Positions 45,838 to 57,576 of a stretch of DNA of 64,000 nucleotides are shown in pieces. Source of the DNA: Chamaecrista fasciculata (Eukaryota > Streptophyta > Magnoliopsida > Fabales > Fabaceae); NCBI GenBank assembly GCA_003254925.1, contig QANZ01030885.1:114524-178523 (forward strand), read 5' to 3'. A program made the translations under genes and the position numbers. Below the pieces are notes generated by a model. The model ran no database searches. It was not told the DNA's origin and worked only from the letters and a program-made list of their open reading frames with translations. Positions within the stretch are counted from its first letter, which is position 1; each line of letters begins with the position of its first letter.

Positions 45838-46937
45838 GCTTAGGGTCAAGAGGGTCTGTGGTGATCAACCGAAGGGCCCCCAAACGCTCCTCCACAGTCA
45901 AATCTCTCCAGTTACACTCAAACGGACCGAGACGTGGCCGCCGCCAAGACAAAGGGAACATGGCGCGCTCGTCAGACGCACGAACCCAGAAAGGGCGCCT
46001 AGACCCAGACCCCTCAATAAAGAAAAATTTGTACTGCCACTCGTTAGGATTGCTGACAGCATGCTCAAGGATTAATGGGCGCCCAGGACGCCGATAATAA
46101 GAAATAAAGGCGTTATCCACCCATCGCGGATAAAAGAAAAAAAGAAACAACCGCGCTGTAGCGCGAACGCCGTCCCGCTGGCACTTGGCGATGAAACCGA
46201 GAAGGATGCGCCAACCATTGGCACTTATCTGAATAGGTGCAATATTCATAATCGCCAGCAAATCCAGCACTGCTGGGTTGAAAGGCATCTCGATATCACA
46301 GCTTTGAAGAACGTGCTCGCAAATCATAAACCCTCTACCATCAGTATAGAGCATACTAGGAGGGTCCTTCAGATGGCTAAGTGTCGAAATCCGACATCCC
46401 GAGGAACGCCGGCGAGGCGAATTGGTTATCAGCTCTTTGTTGAGATCACGGATAAATTCATCGTCATGGAGCCAGGTCCAGAATTCTTTAACATTGTCAT
46501 TGGTTTGGTCCAAATGACCTTGTTGAACCTTCTCATCAAGATTTTGGCGACGCCAATCGACGACGGGGCGAGCATTCCTCATCACTTGCGCCCTGTCAGG
46601 ACCACAGGGCATGGTCTCAACGGCGCCCTTAACCCACGGAACTTTAGCGAGCCCCTTGTTGGATGAAAGAAACCAATCTGGATAAGCAAGAAAATCAACC
46701 TCCTCCCCGCAGATTGTCTGCCGAGGATTACAATCACCTATGGACGCCCATATCGGAGCAGCAGCCTGAACTATGGAACGATCCTCTCCCGTGGACGCCT
46801 CGTCCGGAGACAACATCTCTCGAATCTCCGTGGAGGTTGAAGAAGCGGAGTCCACGGCATCACCGCCAATCCTTTCCATGGGAGAAGCAACCCTCGTTGG
46901 CGCTGACGCCACAGGCGCTGACGACTCAGGAACCACC
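45838..46937 (-). CDS. antisense additional ORF, exon with Transposase_28-like domain
   Basis: The open frame contains EEVDFLAYPDWFLSSNKGL, a helical domain with FNPAVLDLLAIMNIAPIQIS, GWRILLGFIAKCQ, ARLFLFFFYPRW, the NEWQYKFFFIEGSG block and FPLSWRRPRLGPFECNW, ending at the donor (ITTDPLDPK). This is the domain annotated in plants as putative gypsy-type transposon; biochemical role unknown. Its 5' part is separated by the solo LTR at 46938-48720. Beyond it the frame continues from 48783 to 48726 (AISEKCTELVPVSTAAGNK). A candidate first exon is ATG at 48935 (MDLEK) with donor after 48920 and acceptor before 48783; that part is a guess. Confidence 0.75.
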
Positions 46938-48720
46938 TGTTGGGAATCCTAGGCGCCTAAGGCAGCGGAAGCAAAAATTAAAATAAAAATAAAAAAAAAC
47001 GCCTAGGTCCTATGATTCCCGAACGAATCCGCTAGTAGAATTTAAAACTTTTGGTTAGTGTTATACCTCAGAGTTTCAAACACAGGTTGTACGGGGCGAG
47101 TTCCACGGATCCACTCCCAGAGTTCTCCCTCTGCCAGTAATCCACACGAACAGTTTCTTTGACCACCGAGGTGCTAGCCTCCAAATTCTTTTCTCAAAAG
47201 AATTTCCGGGACCAATCTACAGACCTCTGAATTTTCAAGAACTCCTTCCTGATAATTCAGACTTTGGAGGTGGCGCTAGAAGAATCCCCCCACAAGAACT
47301 CCTTCTTGCCTATTCTTCTCTCAAACCCTAATTATATGAGCAAAGTCGAAATCTCTCTCTAACTCTTAGAGAAAGTCGACTTTCTCTATAGTGTGTGCAA
47401 AGGAATTATTTTCTCTCTCTAACTCTTAGGAGGAAAATCAAAACTAGGGTTTCACTTAGTAGTGTGTGGGGCAAGTCGACTTGCCCCCTATAAATAGGGA
47501 AGAATTTTGGTGATTTTAAAATTCCTAAAATAAAGATATTTTGATAATATAATTATTTTAGGCCTTGAATTTATAATTATAATATTACCTTAATATTATA
47601 ATTAAATTCAGAATGCAATCTTGGAGAATCAAATTGAGAGATCAAATCTCCCAATGGGACCCACCTTCCATGCGCCATATGCCTTAAATTATCCTTGGAA
47701 TTTATTTAATCAAAAACTTCCTTATTTTTGATTCACCAAAGATATTTAAAGATACTCACCAAATCTTTTGAATTTCAAATCTCCATTTGAATTTCAAATA
47801 NNNNNNNNNNNNNNNNNNNNNNNNNNNNNNNNNNNNNNNNNNNNNNNNNNNNNNNNNNNNNNNNNNNNNNNNNNNNNNNNNNNNNNNNNNNNNNNNNNNN
47901 NNNNNNNNNNNNNNNNNNNNNNNNNNNNNNNNNNNNNNNNNNNNNNNNNNNNNNNNNNNNNNNNNNNNNNNNNNNNNNNNNNNNNNNNNNNNNNNNNNNN
48001 NNNNNNNNNNNNNNNNNNNNNNNNNNNNNNNNNNNNNNNNNNNNNNNNNNNNNNNNNNNNNNNNNNNNNNNNNNNNNNNNNNNNNNNNNNNNNNNNNNNN
48101 NNNNNNNNNNNNNNNNNNNNNNNNNNNNNNNNNNNNNNNNNNNNNNNNNNNNNNNNNNNNNNNNNNNNNNNNNNNNNNNNNNNNNNNNNNNNNNNNNNNN
48201 NNNNNNNNNNNNNNNNNNNNNNNNNNNNNNNNNNNNNNNNNNNNNNNNNNNNNNNNNNNNNNNNNNNNNNNNNNNNNNNNNNNNNNNNNNNNNNNNNNNN
48301 NNNNNNNNNNNNNNNNNNNNNNNNNNNNNNNNNNNNNNNNNNNNNNNNNNNNNNNNNNNNNNNNNNNNNNNNNNNNNNNNNNNNNNNNNNNNNNNNNNNN
48401 NNNNNNNNNNNNNNNNNNTCTCCGGGTCAGTCCAGCAATTCGTAACCACCTTACGTAATTGCACCATGACTCTCGTCCCAGCATCTAGTGCGTGCATCTC
48501 ATGCACCGAGGTCATGCTGGTCTTAGTTTATTTTTGCTCCCACAAAAATAATCGACCAGGGACAATTTTAGATTAATTATCTCATAATTAATCATGGACG
48601 TTATCATAGTAAACATGCGAATGATATGACAACACATTAATTTATCTTCCATAAATTAATAATATGTTCACAACATATTTATCAAATAAAATGATTGGCC
48701 CTAGGGCACAATCTCCAACA
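46938..48720 (-). repeat. copia family A solo LTR in the antisense ORF
   Basis: Minus-strand LTR with TGTTGG at 48720 and CCCAACA at 46938, and exact 5-bp duplications CCACC (46933-46937 and 48721-48725). It closely matches 6551-8593. TATA (minus CTATTTATAGG, about 47497-47487) and the 20-bp palindrome GGGGCAAGTCGACTTGCCCC (47468-47487) are conserved. The middle is an N-run. Confidence 0.9.
47801..48418. other. assembly gap, 618 N
   Basis: Undetermined bases inside the solo LTR. Confidence 0.95.
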
Positions 48721-49489
48721 CCACCTTGTTTCCAGCAGCCGTGGAAACAGGGACCAGTTCAGTACATTTCTCGGAGATTGCATCTCCATCCACCAGCAAG
48801 AAAGGGGGAGGAAAACCCTTGGCAAGTTATGATTGATCACCAGACCATAAACCCAACCCAGAATGACAAACAACAGAAAACAAAAACGCATTAAAAGATT
48901 CAGGAGGAGAAGAACTCACTTTTTTCGAGATCCATGAATGCACGAAGTAGTCAAAGAAACTCTCGAAGCAAAATCTGAAAGAAACTGCGAAGAACATGAA
49001 GAACAAGTGTGAACAAACATTGGACCAAACCCAGAAACTCAAAATAGAGAAAAAGGAATGACGAAAGGGAACCAATAGATCACTTACTAGGTAAGTCTCG
49101 AACACACCTGACGGAGAAAAGCAACAGCACAGCAGGAGGATGAAGGAAATGGGTCGATTCTGAAAACTCGAAAATGCAGAGAAAAGCTTGGAGAAGAAAG
49201 AGGTTTGAAAAATGTAAAAGTGTCGAAGTGGGGGGGAAGGAAGAGAAATGGCGGTTTTTTCAACTTTTCACGAAAATCGAAGCGCCGCATTAAATGCGCC
49301 CCCCTCGGTCCACGACCCGCCATCATGATGAAGGGTAGGCAAATCACGCAGTGGCACGTGGACACTATGAACCTGACACGCGAACTCGAAACGACAGCAA
49401 GGGATGTGAAAAGACAGGGCCAGCTGGCGTTAATATCAATCAACGCCACTCAAAGTGGCGCCCACACAAGAAACGCCCTACGAACAAAA
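48721..49489 (-). promoter_or_regulatory. 5' region of antisense ORF, probable antisense promoter and UTR
   Basis: The segment lies upstream of the antisense ORF and carries its 5' coding end plus a non-coding stretch rich in TTTC on the minus strand. No convincing TATA box. It ends at the N at 49490, before any recognisable polypurine tract or 3' LTR. Confidence 0.4.
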
Positions 49490-49490
49490 N
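49490..49490. other. single-N assembly join
   Basis: Left of the N is the end of the Tat element; right of it is an exact-looking repeat of the element's own left host flank. This is the signature of a misjoin. Confidence 0.75.
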
Positions 49491-50147
49491 GTAAAACCAA
49501 TGCTTTCCCTTTACAACCCCAACATCATACCTAAAGGTACACTTTACAAAGTACATCTAATATCATCTGCACCAAATTCATTTAACATTATAATTGATGA
49601 TTGAAGTACTTGCATCTAATATCTATACAATCTTGCCTGCTATATTACACTTTGGGTCAATCTACCTAATTAATGCAGGAGGAAATTTATTTATTTTTGG
49701 GTTTGAATTGTAAGTTTTTCATCATTGACATTCCGTCAGTTTCAGATCTATTCTTTAAAATTGATGGTGACCCTTTATGATATTGATGAATTATAAATCT
49801 TTATTATTTTGATTGAATGTGAAGTTTTAATATTTGTGGGTGGTTACAATTCTTGGGCTCTCATTCTCTTTGATGGGAAGAGAGGCTAATCCTTGAGAGT
49901 TCTATGTGAGTGAGTTCATGACTTAAGATTACTTTTTCTTGTTTCCATCACGATTAGCAATTCGTCAGTCACAAAATAATCTGCTTGCTGGTTTTATCAA
50001 ATAGAGGTTGATATAATTATTTATTCGTTTAGTTTCCGCGTTAGTTTTATTTGTGAGACATGATTATTTTACTTGTGGTCTTACATGTGGTACGAGAGTT
50101 ATATTTTTACCTCTGTCTAGCTTTATTTGATAATATGAATATCATAC
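49491..50147. repeat. repeat of Tat left flank (copy of 32485-33141)
   Basis: Same sequence as 32485-33141 without indels, ending in CATAC at 50143-50147. Confidence 0.85.
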
Positions 50148-50808
50148 TGATAATAGGCCCAATGACTTGGAAGCCTAGAAGACAAAGGCCATAGGCGTTC
50201 AAGGCCCATCAAAGGAATCCCTTGGGCGAGAACGCCAAAAGAGCTCTACACGAGTGAGGAACCAAGCGCCTCATGACAATCGAGAACGCCAATAGCTAGG
50301 CGTCCACAGAAAGAGCCCTAACGTGGTTAAGGCACCAAATGCCCCACGTCGGTCAAGAACGCCAACAACCTAGCGTTCACGAGAAGGCGAAAGAGGAGGC
50401 GTTGCTACAACAATCAAGAGCCACGAAGAGACTAACCTCCATACGATTCCTTCATCAAATAATAACTTATTTCCGTAATCTTAGCTGCCAGATCTGCTAA
50501 GATAACGATCAGTTAGGATTTCCACCAAGATCACAACTGATTTAGCCAAATCAGTTAAGATCACAGTCGACCATATCTATGTCAAAGAGATCTCATCTCA
50601 CCAGTATAAAAGGGCAGCTCCTGTACTGGAAAAAGGTACGCACTATTGCCATTTGCACTTATTATCTCTCTCAAACACTTTACTGACTTAAGCATCGGAG
50701 GTGAATCGCAGGGCCATTCCTGTGCATTCATTAACTTGCAGGCAGCTTTTAACCCAGAGTTGCTTCATCGAACCAGGTAATGCCCTCCGGCCAAAACCAG
50801 GTTCATCA
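50148..50808 (+). repeat. Tat LTR (3' LTR or solo-LTR allele)
   Basis: 661 bp, the same as 33142-33802 by eye, followed by CATAC (50809-50813). With CATAC on both sides it reads locally as a solo LTR. Confidence 0.85.
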
Positions 50809-50813
50809 CATAC

Positions 50814-51064
50814 GTTAATGTCAATTTTAATTTCTATAAGCAAAATTATTATTTTGACATTGAAAAAATAAATCCATGATTGATTCTAAGCTTTTTGGCT
50901 TTTGAATTATTAAAATTGGAGTTTTGGTTTAAAAGATCTGATTGAATATTTATTTGGGTTATTTTTGTAATTTTCCCAAAATTTGGTTTTGGGTCTTCGG
51001 CACCTTTTATGCATATGATGATGGCAATTGTGAGTAATTAATAGGGTGATGATGCCAATTGTGA
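50814..51064. other. intergenic DNA upstream of host gene
   Basis: AT-rich. Near its right end a 30-bp unit (TGATGATGCCAATTGTGAGT) is tandemly repeated, about 51015-51072. Confidence 0.6.
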
Positions 51065-51072
51065 GTAATTAA

Positions 51073-51716
51073 TAGGGTGAGCACGGGTTGGGTTGGGGCG
51101 GGTTGAGGGGAAATCCCAGCCCAATCCGCACATCAATCTGCGGGTTGGGTTGGGTTTTATGATTTTTAAAACTCAACCCGAACCAACCCAACCCGCAGAG
51201 TTTGCGGGTTGGGTTGAACCCGCGGGTTGAGTTTGTAATTTTTTTTTATAATTTTTATTAAAAAAAATATTATTATGAATTTGTGGGTAGTGAATAAAAA
51301 AACTTACACATAAAAAATGTTAAAAAACATAGATTTTATATATATAAATATAAATCAATTAAAATATATTCTATAAAATATGTAAATGTAATACACATAC
51401 GTAATTATGTAAATTTTAAAATCAAAATATCTTATTTATAAAGAATTAATAGTATAAATACATAAGAAAACATACAAAATTTATATAAAAATATATAAAT
51501 ATTTATAAAAAATAAATTAAAAAATAAAAAAAATATATGCGGGCTCGCGGGTTGGGTTGGGTTGAAAAACTTCAAATTCGCAACCCAACCTGCAAGTGTG
51601 CGGGTTGAAAATTTTGAACCCAAACCAATCCGCGAACCCAAACCAACCCAACCCATAGCTGCGGGTTGGGTTGGTTTTTGCGTGGTTGCGGGTTGGCGGG
51701 TTGGTTTGCTCACCCA
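51073..51716. mobile_element. hAT-like MITE upstream of the nucleotidyltransferase gene
   Basis: Ends TAGGGTGAGCA and TGCTCACCCA. Arms are rich in GGGTTGGGTTGG and its complement. Flanking 8-mers are GTAATTAA (51065-51072) and GTAATTAT (51717-51724), one mismatch. It is related in style to the MITE at 22420 but has a different terminus. Confidence 0.75.
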
Positions 51717-51724
51717 GTAATTAT

Positions 51725-52024
51725 CTTTGATTGGGATTCTGCACATTTTTCCGTCAATTTTATGCATATGATGTGGGTAATTGTGTGATTGGGATTCTGC
51801 AGTTTTTCGCCAATTTTGTGCATATGATGTGGGTAATTACTTTCGGTATGCTTCGATCCAAGTCAAGCTTGGTGGACCCGTTGACAATCTACAAAAACGA
51901 CGTGACACTCGGATAAGACTTGTTGTTTTCGGATCAGCTTTTCGCCAAACGGCATCGTAGTTTTTGTCTTATCTTCCTTAGAGACGATTCATTCAGAAGA
52001 GACTGGAGAGACGCGAAGAAGACC
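51725..52024 (+). promoter_or_regulatory. proximal promoter and 5' UTR with 57-bp tandem duplication
   Basis: A unit with TGATTGGGATTCTGCA and GCATATGATGTGGGTAATT occurs twice in tandem (about 51729-51786 and 51787-51844). An ACGTGACA motif is at about 51900. No clear TATA box. The start codon follows at 52025. Confidence 0.5.
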
Positions 52025-55000
52025 ATGACAGACGCTTGCATTCGAGCCATCGTAGAAGCGATACACTCAAGTCCATTTCAGGCCGTTCTCTATCTCTCCG
52101 GTGGAGCATCTCAGGTAATCTCTCTATTTCTCTGTGTTTGATTTGTGAGTTTCTGATGATAATAATGGGAATCACGCTGAATTTGAACGTGATTAGGTAT
52201 TAGGATCGTTGATTTCAGTTCCTGGTGCTTCAAACACTGTGCTCGAGGCTTTGATTCCTTACTCCAGGATGTCTACGATTCAATTACTCGGCAAGGTCCG
52301 TTATTAATTAATTTTCTGTATGTTTCTTGAATTTTACACTTTGTTGTTAATTTTTGTCTTCTTTCTTGCAGATTCCAGCTCAGTTTTGTAGTCAACAGAC
52401 TGCTGAAGATATGGCTTTGTTGGCTTACAATCGTGCTCTCAAGCTCTCCAGACCAGGTTGACTATTCAAATTATAAAAAAAAAAAAAACCATGATGCACT
52501 TAGGTCTGGATCCAAGAAAAGAAAGAAAATTATAATCGTTCTTGGAAACATGTGCTTGTACCAATCAGTTTTTTCTTTATTTTTGCTTAGTAATTTGCCA
52601 AAGTCCTGTGGCATGTGAAATGGATGATTTGGACTCGCTTATAAATATGTATATTATTTGTCCAATCAGGATCCCCAGTTATTGGTGTCGGTTTCACTGG
52701 TACCTTGGCTACTACCCGTCCAAAACTTGGGGAACACAGGTATTTTCTATTACAAAATTAGTTAGTGTACCTTATTTGATTTAAGGCGTTTCATGGTTTT
52801 TTGCTTTTCTTAACTTTTGAAAGAGATTGCTGCTTGGACAGTAAATGACATTAGTATACTAGTTGCCAACTTACAGATTATAACATTGTGCATTCCAATA
52901 TTTGTTGGCATAAATTGTTAGAATTTTATTCAACTTGACTAGTACCTCTAGGCAGTTCCCTTGTTGTTCATGGCAATAAGTTCACAAGTTAGTCTTGCGA
53001 AAATAAGTTGTCACCACCGCCCATGTGTTTTTACAAATGATTATGGTGAATTTTACTTCTAACAAAACTATTTTTTTCCCTGATTGCTTTTCTTTTGTGA
53101 AGGATATCATGCTATGCATTTTTCTGCCTATTGAGACATTCATCTTTACTGCTTTGGTTTATGAGGAATCATGTGTATATTTAGACAAAGAGTTTGGGGT
53201 TTTTCTCAGTGAATATTGGATTAGAGATTTATGGATTTCGCTGTTGCGCAAAAGAAAAATGTGCTTGGCTTGAAAGATCAAATTTTGTATTAAGTATTGA
53301 GATTTGAGTGGAACTTGAAGATAAATTAAAAGCAGGCTTCTGGAGCCTTTTGGTCAGTAATTAAACATAAAAAGATTATGATTGAGAATCTCTTTGGTAT
53401 GCTGGATGTATTCAAACAAGATGATTAAAAGTACTATCAGGTATCAATTCTAACAGAAATTGTAGAATATTCCCCCAAGTAAACGGCAAAAGCTAGAAAC
53501 TATTTACTACCACCACGTGAACTTATAACTGTAGCACATAAAACTCTTTCTCGATGTTGGCTTGCTATTATTTATTCTTGGCTTTCAGTGACAATTCTCT
53601 TTAGCTGCAGCAAAAGTTGTCTTACCTATTGGGCATTTATAAAGATTCTAAAAAATTTGGATTTAATGCATGCTAAGCTCAACTGCAGTTAGAGAAGTGC
53701 ATTACCACAGTTCTGGATTCACTGTGTTATTTGAAAAATATTGTAGGACAGCCTGACATTTTTAATTGGTCAAAGGTGTACTTTCCAGATTGTGCTTTCT
53801 CCTTGTCTCTCTTATTTTGGATCCATATTGCATGACTTTTTGACCTTTTAATCCCTGCTGACCTTTTTCTTTTATATTTATTTATAGATTTTATATGTCA
53901 ACAAGAACAGCTGATCGACTATGGATATCAACAGTGACCCTGACCAAGGTATCTCGAGTATTCTGTATGTTATTTGTTTCAGACATGAACCTAAGGATTT
54001 GATAATCACATATTTTGCATTATTTATATACATGTTTGTTCTTAATATTTTCATATACTGCTCTGAGTCAGGGATTGCGTACTCGAGAAGCAGAAGACAG
54101 AGTTTCTAGTAATCTTTTACTGAAGGTGCGTGACTGGTGCTGGTGTGAATAAATATAGGTTGTCAGTATGTTGATTTTCCATTTTATTTGCACTTATGAG
54201 CGGCTTTCTTCTATTTAATTAATTATATACTTTTTTCCATGGTACAAGAACATTGGAGTTCTCATATAAAATGACTAGAAATATTTGGCAGAAAAGCTAC
54301 TTTTTTTGGGAAAAACATAGTTTATTCCTTAGTTCAATTTTGTTTCAAAATCTTACTTTAGTTTGGCCTTTATTTCCCCCTCTTTTCACCCACTTGTTTG
54401 TTCTGGTTGTAGGCAATTGCAAACGCATGCAAAGTTCCAGCAACATCTATTTCTGAGTTGACTGAATCTGATGTATCTGATGAATGTGAACAACAATTCA
54501 ATGAAGAGCAAGAATTAGAGCAACTAATAAATGGTCAAATATGCTTTAAAATTTATCCATTTTCAAGTGGTAAGGCTAAAAATTTCAGATGAATCAGTCT
54601 TAAGAGAGTTACAACTCACAATTAAATTCAACTTTTGGCCTGACATTCTTTTTCTTTGGTTGCAGAAACATATTCGTCAGCAGAAAGGAAAATAATACTA
54701 CCTGGTTCTTTTAATCCATTACATGACGGGCATCTCAAGCTCATGGAAGTAGCCACTCGGTAAATAAGCTTATTTGTATGCAGTATTCATGGAATCTTTT
54801 ACTTATTTTATTAATCTAATAGACTAGACATAGAACTTAATATCCTTACTTCAAAAGTTCAATGATGTTATTTTGATATGCTTATTATGTGAATTTCAAA
54901 GTCTGCACTCTGGTGTTATAATATACTTTTAGTAATTAAAATTTGATTGTATTGTTAATTTGATATTTAGTTGTTGAATAATTTAATGCTGTAAAAAAGT

Positions 55001-57576
55001 TTGTGAGCACTGGAACATTAACAAATTTAAACTTAAGCATTATTCTAAACTATTATTTATATATATAAATTAATAATTTTGTCAATGTTATAATTTCCAA
55101 ATACCATATCTAATTAGGCAATGATGGTGCAAAGTTAACATTATACATTCTATTACATTATTAAAAAATATAATTTATCTAATTTTGTTTATTTTCTGAA
55201 ATCTGTTATGATTGCTTATCTATGTCAAATGGTCGATCTATTTAAATTTCTTTGAATCTCTCAGTAATTGCAGTTTGAGATTCCACTTATTTAAAGGACA
55301 TCTATGCAGGATTTGTGGTGGTGGCCATCCGTGCTTTGAAATATCTGCAGTCATTGCAGACAAATCTCCATTAACGGTGTCTCAAATCAAGGATCGTGTC
55401 AGGCAGTTTGAAGAAGTTGGTGAGGTTTCTTCATTCTCTTCCCGGTTCTTGTTCTAAAAGTTGCTTAGGTTCTAAACAAATATTTTTTTTAATAAAATAT
55501 CTAGTAATCTATGATGAAGTCTGCTTCCACTTTTATATCTAGTGATAAGCTCTTGCCTTTTGCTTTAACATACAATAAGTAGAACAAAGCTAAGTTGTGT
55601 ATGCATTAGTGACACTCTTCTTTGTGAAAAATGGCCCTGTTCAATTGTACTTACTTAGTAGTTGATGAAGGGGCTACTTACACAATTGGAGAGAGAAGGG
55701 GTAATTAATCATGTAAAATTGTTTCCAGAGATAGTATGTTTCATAATAACAAATAATTGGTATGGTGAATAGGGCCAGATGTTTTAAAGGTTTAGAATAA
55801 GGTCTTTCAGTAATATATGGAAATTTCTTACCGCAATTTATTCTTTGAAAGACAATATGCTACTTATATGATTCAGTCTTGTCGCTAATCGTGTTATGAT
55901 ATCTGAGCTTAAGACTTTGAGTATTTAGTTTGTTTCTTATTGTTTATCATATGATTTAAAGTTGTGATGATTTCTCTACTGTGATGACAGGAAAGTCAAT
56001 AATCGTATCCAATCAACCTTATTTCTATAAGAAGGCCGAACTTTTTCCAGGAAGTGCATTTGTAATTGGTGCCGACACAGCAGTGAGGCTTATTAATGTA
56101 TGGAATCACTGACTGCTAGAATAAATTAAGCATGAACTCAACATTTCATAACCTAAGCTTTAGTACATGGTTTGTTTTATTCGTAATGCTTGGCAAGCTT
56201 ACTATAGATGTAACGTGATGTTGTGAAGCAGATCTGTGCTGTGCTACAGTATGTCCATTTCCTACAAGATTTTTAGTTTACTTGTGGAAACTGTGCAGTG
56301 TGTTTTCTGGTTTGAAAAATCACTATTTTGAATATTTTCAGTTCATTATAAATGATCATTCATAAATCATTTTTCTCCCAGCTGAAGTGGCGAGCAGTCT
56401 CACATATCTTGTCTTATATAGTGCTATATGATTCTCAGTCAGTAGTTTTATGTAAAGCAGGTCCTATGGTACTGACGCATGACATGGCATGCTCAAAATC
56501 TACTTACCTGATTTTTGTGAAACTAAATTGTGCAATTTGTTGAAGCATGTTCGCAAATTCATATAGCTTTATGTTGCGACTTGTGTACCATTGAATTGAT
56601 ATTTTTCATATTTTAAGTTTAGGGATGTCAGGTGGATAATTTATATTTGTCAAAGTTTGGATTAGGAGAAAAGAAATTCGGAGATGCCTGACTGCCTAAG
56701 TAACATAAAATATGGACAAGTGAAAATTGATTTAATTTGGTGGCCATATATCTAGATGTATTTGTGCCTCAATTATGAAATAGCAGATAATAAGTCAAGA
56801 GAATTTGACAGATGAAAGTGGGGCTGCGGGGAGTGATGAGTCTGGTTATGGTGACGTAATGAAGATTGAAGAGATTAAGTTTGTGAAAGTGTTAGCCTAG
56901 TGTTGCAGCTATAGATTGAGTAACCAGGTGTAAGGTAGTTTTTAATACATATATTGACTAGTTTTGAATAAGGATCAAGGTGGTGCTTTAGCTAGCATAA
57001 TTAATTCGGAGGTAGTAAAACCATTAACATTAAATAATTAAATTCCCCGCTCCTCTCCCTCCCCCCCATCCCAAGAAAAAAAAAATAAAGACAGGAGATT
57101 TTGTGTTTTTGTTGTTTTTCTGTTGATGTTGAACCATGAGTCTGAGCAGGATATGAAGCGGTACCCAAATTTTTTAGTATGTTTGCTGAATTAGTTTACT
57201 TTATGATCACTTAGATATATTTGATTAGCTAATCTCATCATGTTCTTATTCCGTGCAGCCTAAATACTATGATGGGGACTACAACAAGATGCTAAAGATA
57301 CTTGTTGGTTGTAAAGAAACAGGATGCACCTTCCTTGTCGGTGGCCGGAATGTGGATGGTGCTTTCAAGGTACTCCTGCTTAATTGAAGAGCTTTTCTAA
57401 TCTTTTCACTTTTATATTTTTATGATTGATGTCGGTGAGACCATTATATGATGCTGTAGGTTCTAGAAGATATCGATGTTCCGGTGGAACTAAAAGACCT
57501 GTTCATCTCTATTCCAGCTGAACAGTTCCGCATGGATATATCGTCCACTGAGATAAGGAAAAGAAGTGGAATGTGA
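52025..57576 (+). CDS. CinA-like / nucleotidyltransferase fusion protein, At2g01220-like
   Basis: Twelve exons with GT-AG introns join to 384 codons plus stop: 52025-52114, 52197-52295, 52372-52456, 52670-52739, 53888-53948, 54072-54125, 54413-54569, 54666-54759, 55310-55419, 55991-56097, 57259-57369, 57460-57576. The N-terminal half (GGASQVLGSLISVPGASNTV, GVGFTGTLATTRP) resembles the CinA C-terminal domain. The second half is a nucleotidylyltransferase: PGSFNPLHDGHLKL with the HDGH motif at residues 225-228, FVIGADTAVRL, and ISSTEIRKR at 373-381, the signature seen in NMN/nicotinate mononucleotide and phosphopantetheine adenylyltransferases. It matches the plant family typified by Arabidopsis At2g01220, whose substrate I do not know. 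No signal peptide is evident. All phases agree, so the gene looks functional. Introns 4 and 10 exceed 1.1 kb. Confidence 0.93.

Larger units (their letters stand above)
33142..49489 (+). mobile_element. Ty3/gypsy Tat element with dual RNase H and antisense ORF
   Basis: Order: 5' LTR, PBS, gag, protease, RT, intron-like insert, RNase H, archaeal-type RNase H, integrase, then an antisense additional ORF. Dual RNase H and an additional ORF between integrase and 3' LTR are Tat-lineage traits. Insertions: a copia solo LTR in gag (35081-36898), a truncated copia in RNase H (40272-42680), and a copia solo LTR in the antisense ORF (46938-48720). The target duplication CATAC flanks the LTRs (33137-33141 and 50809-50813). 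The 3' end next to the 3' LTR is lost at the N at 49490. Confidence 0.9.
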
